From Alphaproteobacteria bacterium (GTDB taxonomy: Bacteria; Pseudomonadota; Alphaproteobacteria; MED-G09), in contig JABHUT010000035.1 in NCBI GenBank assembly GCA_018658685.1, positions 1 to 9,369 on the forward strand: DNA of 9,369 nt, given 5' to 3'. The position numbers and the translations under genes are program-made. The notes beneath the pieces are model-generated. The model did not search any database and had not been told where the DNA came from. It saw only the letters and a program-made list of their open reading frames with translations. This document shows, one piece after another, positions 7,555 through 9,369 of the stretch; the stretch's first letter is position 1; every line of letters starts with the position of its first letter.

Positions 7555-8820
7555 TTAAGTGTTCATTGAGTCATAAAACTCAGAGTTAGATTTAGTTTGT
7601 CCAAGCTTATCTAATAAAAATTCTATTGCATCGACAGTACCCATTGGGTCTAAAATTCTTCTTAGTACGTATATCTTGTGAAGTTTTTCTTTATCGAGCA
7701 ACAGTTCTTCTTTTCTTGTTCCTGACTTCATTATATCGATTGCCGGGAAAACTCTTTTGTCAGCCATTTTTCTATCAAGGACAAGTTCGCAGTTACCTGT
7801 GCCCTTAAATTCTTCAAATATAACCTCGTCCATTCTGCTGCCCGTGTCAATTAAGGCTGTTGATATAATTGTAAGAGAGCCACCCTCTTCTATGTTTCTT
7901 GCAGCACCAAAGAATCTTTTTGGGCGTTGTAATGCGTTGGCATCAACTCCACCAGTTAAAACTTTTCCAGATGAAGGAACAACAGTGTTAAATGCTCTGC
8001 CCAGTCTTGTAATCGAGTCTAAAAGGATTACAACATCTCTGCCATGTTCAACTAACCTTTTTGCTTTCTCCATAACCATTTCAGAAACAGCTACATGACG
8101 GGTTGCGGGCTCATCAAAGGTTGAAGATACAACTTCCCCATCAACTGATCGCTGCATATCCGTAACCTCTTCAGGTCGCTCATCTATTAATAAAACTATT
8201 AAATAACACTCTGGTTGGTTTTTTGTTATTGAATTTGCAATATTTTGTAACAATACTGTTTTACCAGTTCTTGGTGGTGAAACAATTAAAGCCCTTTGCC
8301 CTTTGCCTAGAGGAGCAACAATATCAATTATTCTATCTGATAGGTCTTTCTTTTCAGAATTTTCTATTTCCATAACAAGGGTTTCATCAGGATAAAGAGG
8401 GGTTAAATTATCAAAGTGAACTTTTGTTCTCATATTTTTTGGATCTTCAAAGTTTATTGAATTTACTTTTACAAGAGCAAAATATCTTTCTCCTTCTTTT
8501 GGACCCCTAATATAGCCTTCAACAGTGTCTCCTGTTCTTAATGAAAATTTTCTTATTTGTGACGGACTTATGTATATATCATCTGGGCCAGGAAGATAAT
8601 TAGCATCGGCGGATCTCAAAAAACCGAAGCCGTCTTGCAAAATTTCAATAACCCCCTGTCCTAAAATTTCGATATCTTGATCTGCTAAGTTTTGTAAAAT
8701 TGCGAAATACAATTCTTGCTTTCTTAAAGAACTTGCGTTTTCTACATCGTTTTCTTTAGCAAATTCAATTAATTCTGGTGCAGATTTTTCTTTTAAATCT
8801 TGTAATTTTAATTCTTTCAT
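7555..8820 (-). CDS. rho: Transcription termination factor Rho
   Basis: Rho is a hexameric RNA-dependent ATPase that translocates along untranslated RNA and ends transcription. With the ATG at 8818-8820 the product is 421 residues (419 in E. coli) and starts MKELKLQDLKEKSAPELIEFA, the usual Rho N-terminal helical domain. The RNA-binding OSB fold has DGFGFLRS (63-70, RNP1). The ATPase core has Walker A PPRTGKT (182-188), LIDERPEEVTDM (211-222), Walker B VVILLDSITRLGRAFN (263-278), the Q-loop VLTGGVDANAL (287-297), the R-loop region GTGNCE (340-345) and the arginine-finger segment SGTRKEELL (366-374). The frame stays open upstream to 8895, but the extra 25 residues are AT-driven hydrophobic sequence, and that start would lie in the promoter -35. 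AGGT (8827-8830) is the ribosome site. There is no long AT-rich insertion domain of the kind seen in some other Rho proteins. Confidence 0.96.
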   Translation of the reverse strand: MKELKLQDLKEKSAPELIEFAKENDVENASSLRKQELYFAILQNLADQDIEILGQGVIEILQDGFGFLRSADANYLPGPDDIYISPSQIRKFSLRTGDTVEGYIRGPKEGERYFALVKVNSINFEDPKNMRTKVHFDNLTPLYPDETLVMEIENSEKKDLSDRIIDIVAPLGKGQRALIVSPPRTGKTVLLQNIANSITKNQPECYLIVLLIDERPEEVTDMQRSVDGEVVSSTFDEPATRHVAVSEMVMEKAKRLVEHGRDVVILLDSITRLGRAFNTVVPSSGKVLTGGVDANALQRPKRFFGAARNIEEGGSLTIISTALIDTGSRMDEVIFEEFKGTGNCELVLDRKMADKRVFPAIDIMKSGTRKEELLLDKEKLHKIYVLRRILDPMGTVDAIEFLLDKLGQTKSNSEFYDSMNT

Positions 8821-8866
8821 TGGGATACCTGTAAAAATAAAAAGAAATTTTATTTTGGTTGAATAA

Positions 8867-8895
8867 AATATACTTCTTAAAACAAAAATAGTCAA
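8867..8895 (-). promoter_or_regulatory. Sigma70-type promoter for rho
   Basis: Reading the complement, TTGACT (8890-8895) and TATATT (8867-8872) are separated by exactly 17 bp, and each matches the housekeeping consensus at 5 of 6 positions. Transcription would begin near 8860, giving a leader of about 40 nt. Bases upstream are almost pure A/T, as in an UP element. A second TTGACT lies at 8918-8923 without an equally good -10. This promoter could drive rho and, by read-through, mnmE to parB. Confidence 0.6.
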
Positions 8896-8966
8896 AAATT
8901 ATATTTTATACTTATTTAGTCAATTCTTTAAATTTCATATAATATATAAATATAAGTAGATTTAGT

Positions 8967-8975
8967 AGTTGCACA
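8967..8975 (+). promoter_or_regulatory. Weak DnaA-box-like element
   Basis: AGTTGCACA matches the relaxed DnaA box TTWTNCACA at 7 of 9 positions, including the CACA core. It lies in a short GC-richer island (8968-8990) that also holds CGGGGA (8984-8989), the complement of TCCCCG and one base from TCCCCA. It is a weak match that counts only because of its position. Confidence 0.3.
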
Positions 8976-8996
8976 GCCAAGAACGGGGATTAAATA

Positions 8997-9066
8997 ATAT
9001 TAACAAAGATATAAACAGTATAGTAAAAATAATATATAAACAAAATACTAACAAAATATTAAAAGA
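8997..9066 (+). repeat. Array of six degenerate 11-bp direct repeats
   Basis: Units start at 8997 (ATATTAACAAA), 9009 (ATATAAACAGT), 9020 (ATAGTAAAAAT), 9034 (ATATAAACAAA), 9045 (ATACTAACAAA) and 9056 (ATATTAAAAGA). Steps are 12, 11, 14, 11 and 11 bp, about one helical turn each, and all units are in the same orientation. The consensus is ATATWAACAAA. An isolated copy, TTATTAACATA, lies at 9122. TTATTAACA differs from a DnaA box (TTATNCACA) at one base. Such phased arrays are typical of cooperative binding by an initiator or regulator. The 9020 and 9056 units are the least certain. Confidence 0.55.
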
Positions 9067-9099
9067 CTTAAAAATAACACAGTCTAAAAACGTTAATTG

Positions 9100-9108
9100 T
9101 GGGGATAA
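9100..9108 (-). promoter_or_regulatory. DnaA-box-like TTATCCCCA (contains a W-box core)
   Basis: On the complement the sequence reads TTATCCCCA, one mismatch from TTATCCACA. It contains TCCCCA, which as I recall is the core of the weak DnaA 'W-boxes' in the Caulobacter origin. It stands out as a G run in otherwise A/T-only surroundings. Confidence 0.45.
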
Positions 9109-9219
9109 AAAATAATTGCTTTTATTAACATAAAAAATTTTACTATTTCCCATGTTGAAAAAAATTTATTAAGTGCTGTATCTATACATTCTTAATAACT
9201 AAAAAGATAAAAGAGCTAT

Positions 9220-9252
9220 ATATTAACATATTACCAACATGATATTAACAAA
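9220..9252 (+). repeat. Three tandem 11-bp repeats abutting the ppsR start
   Basis: ATATTAACATA (9220), TTACCAACATG (9231) and ATATTAACAAA (9242) follow each other at exactly 11 bp. The last unit ends on the base before the first possible ppsR ATG (9253). They share the consensus of the 8997-9066 array. The array occupies the place where a ribosome site would be, so it may double as an operator for ppsR. Confidence 0.55.
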
Positions 9253-9369
9253 ATGAAAAGAAGTAAAAAAAGAAACCTAATGATGCACCTTGTTTCGGAT
9301 TCGACAGGAGAAACATTAAGGGCCGTTTCAAATGCTGCAGCCGCACAGTTTGATGAGGTTGAATATGAA
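9253..9369 (+). CDS. ppsR: PEP synthase / pyruvate-phosphate dikinase regulatory protein, N-terminal part (cut at window end)
   Basis: PpsR (DUF299; RP001/CC_0001 family) is a bifunctional ADP-dependent kinase and Pi-dependent pyrophosphorylase that inactivates and reactivates PEP synthase or pyruvate-phosphate dikinase by phosphorylating a threonine. Only 39 codons are visible, open to the right edge. They contain the family's N-terminal signature HLVSDSTGETL (residues 12-22) followed by RAVSNAAAAQF, matching the conserved 'HLVSDSTGETl..a..A..aQF' pattern. The kinase P-loop and the rest lie outside. The first ATG (9253) gives a lysine/arginine-rich leader MKRSKKRNL; ATG codons at 9280 or 9283 are alternatives, since relatives usually have only a few residues before the signature. 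Neither has a clear Shine-Dalgarno sequence. It is divergent from rho across the candidate origin. A weak TTGAAA (9155-9160) could be part of its promoter, but no matching -10 is convincing. Confidence 0.88.
   Translation, partial: MKRSKKRNLMMHLVSDSTGETLRAVSNAAAAQFDEVEYE

Larger units (their letters stand above)
8896..9252. other. oriC: Candidate chromosomal replication origin (oriC)
   Basis: This non-coding stretch between divergent rho and ppsR has about 19% G+C by hand count (70 of 360 bases over 8881-9240), well below the coding DNA. It contains A/T-only blocks (for example 8937-8955 and 9024-9040) that could serve as an unwinding element. It also has a DnaA-box-like TTATCCCCA on the complement, a weaker AGTTGCACA, and two clusters of 11-bp direct repeats. 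From family knowledge, Caulobacter and Rickettsia initiate beside the RP001/CC_0001 (ppsR) gene, and parS with parAB sits a few kb away, as here. Genes on both sides are transcribed outward. No perfect TTATCCACA box is present, and hemE, the usual opposite neighbour, is absent from this side, so the call rests on context plus repeat structure. Confidence 0.62.

Noticed and set aside
8821..8895. A 25-residue N-terminal extension of Rho (start at 8895)
   Set aside because: The extra residues are hydrophobic AT-driven sequence unlike Rho. The start would lie in the -35 of a good promoter, and the ATG at 8820 has a ribosome site and gives the standard length.
8962..9153. A 63-codon hydrophobic open frame on the - strand in the candidate origin
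   Set aside because: It has no ribosome site. Its Phe/Ile/Leu richness follows from A-rich DNA on the opposite strand, and it runs through the repeat arrays. It looks like a chance frame.
8896..9252. CtrA sites (TTAA-N7-TTAA) in the candidate origin
   Set aside because: TTAA is common here and the 11-bp repeat period would suit CtrA, but I find no perfect TTAA-N7-TTAA pair; neighbouring TTAA copies are spaced by 6, 5 or 18 bases, or one partner is degenerate.

Overview
This is a stretch of an AT-rich alphaproteobacterial chromosome (about one third G+C by eye). I see no mobile element, CRISPR array, tRNA or rRNA. The gene order leuS-lptE-holA | parB-parA-rsmG-mnmG-mnmE-rho is the chromosomal neighbourhood that alphaproteobacteria keep beside their replication origin. 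The ppsR (DUF299, the RP001/CC_0001 family) start on the far side of the intergenic gap fits the same picture. The low G+C, gene overlaps and almost absent spacers suggest a streamlined, perhaps marine, lineage. That lineage is an inference; I cannot name the species.

Layout. Positions 2-1943 (+ strand) hold the 3' end of leuS, then lptE and holA, packed with an 11-nt overlap and a directly abutting stop/start. Positions 1946-8820 (- strand) hold, in transcription order, rho, mnmE, mnmG, rsmG, parA and parB. The two blocks converge with only 2 nt between stop codons. The 113-nt gap between mnmE and mnmG carries two perfect 16-bp parS palindromes, so the whole ParA/ParB/parS segregation system is present. 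Positions 8821-9252 are the only long non-coding stretch. It holds a good sigma70-type promoter for rho and, beyond it, about 360 bp of roughly 19% G+C DNA with strand-biased, 11-bp-phased direct repeats and DnaA-box-like elements. Position 9253 onward is the start of ppsR on the + strand, cut by the window edge.

How the parts fit. Genes on both sides of the 8821-9252 gap are transcribed away from it, parS lies about 2.7 kb away, and the flanking genes are those that border oriC in Caulobacter and Rickettsia. I therefore read this gap as the likely chromosomal origin. MnmE and MnmG together modify the tRNA wobble uridine, RsmG methylates 16S rRNA, Rho terminates transcription, HolA is a clamp-loader subunit, LptE assembles LPS, LeuRS charges tRNA-Leu, and PpsR regulates pyruvate-phosphate dikinase or PEP synthase.

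The genes themselves are ordinary core genes with intact motifs. The unusual content is the candidate origin, especially its 11-bp repeat arrays, one of which runs straight into the ppsR start codon, and the placement of parS inside a probable operon. I found no sign of an unknown protein system.
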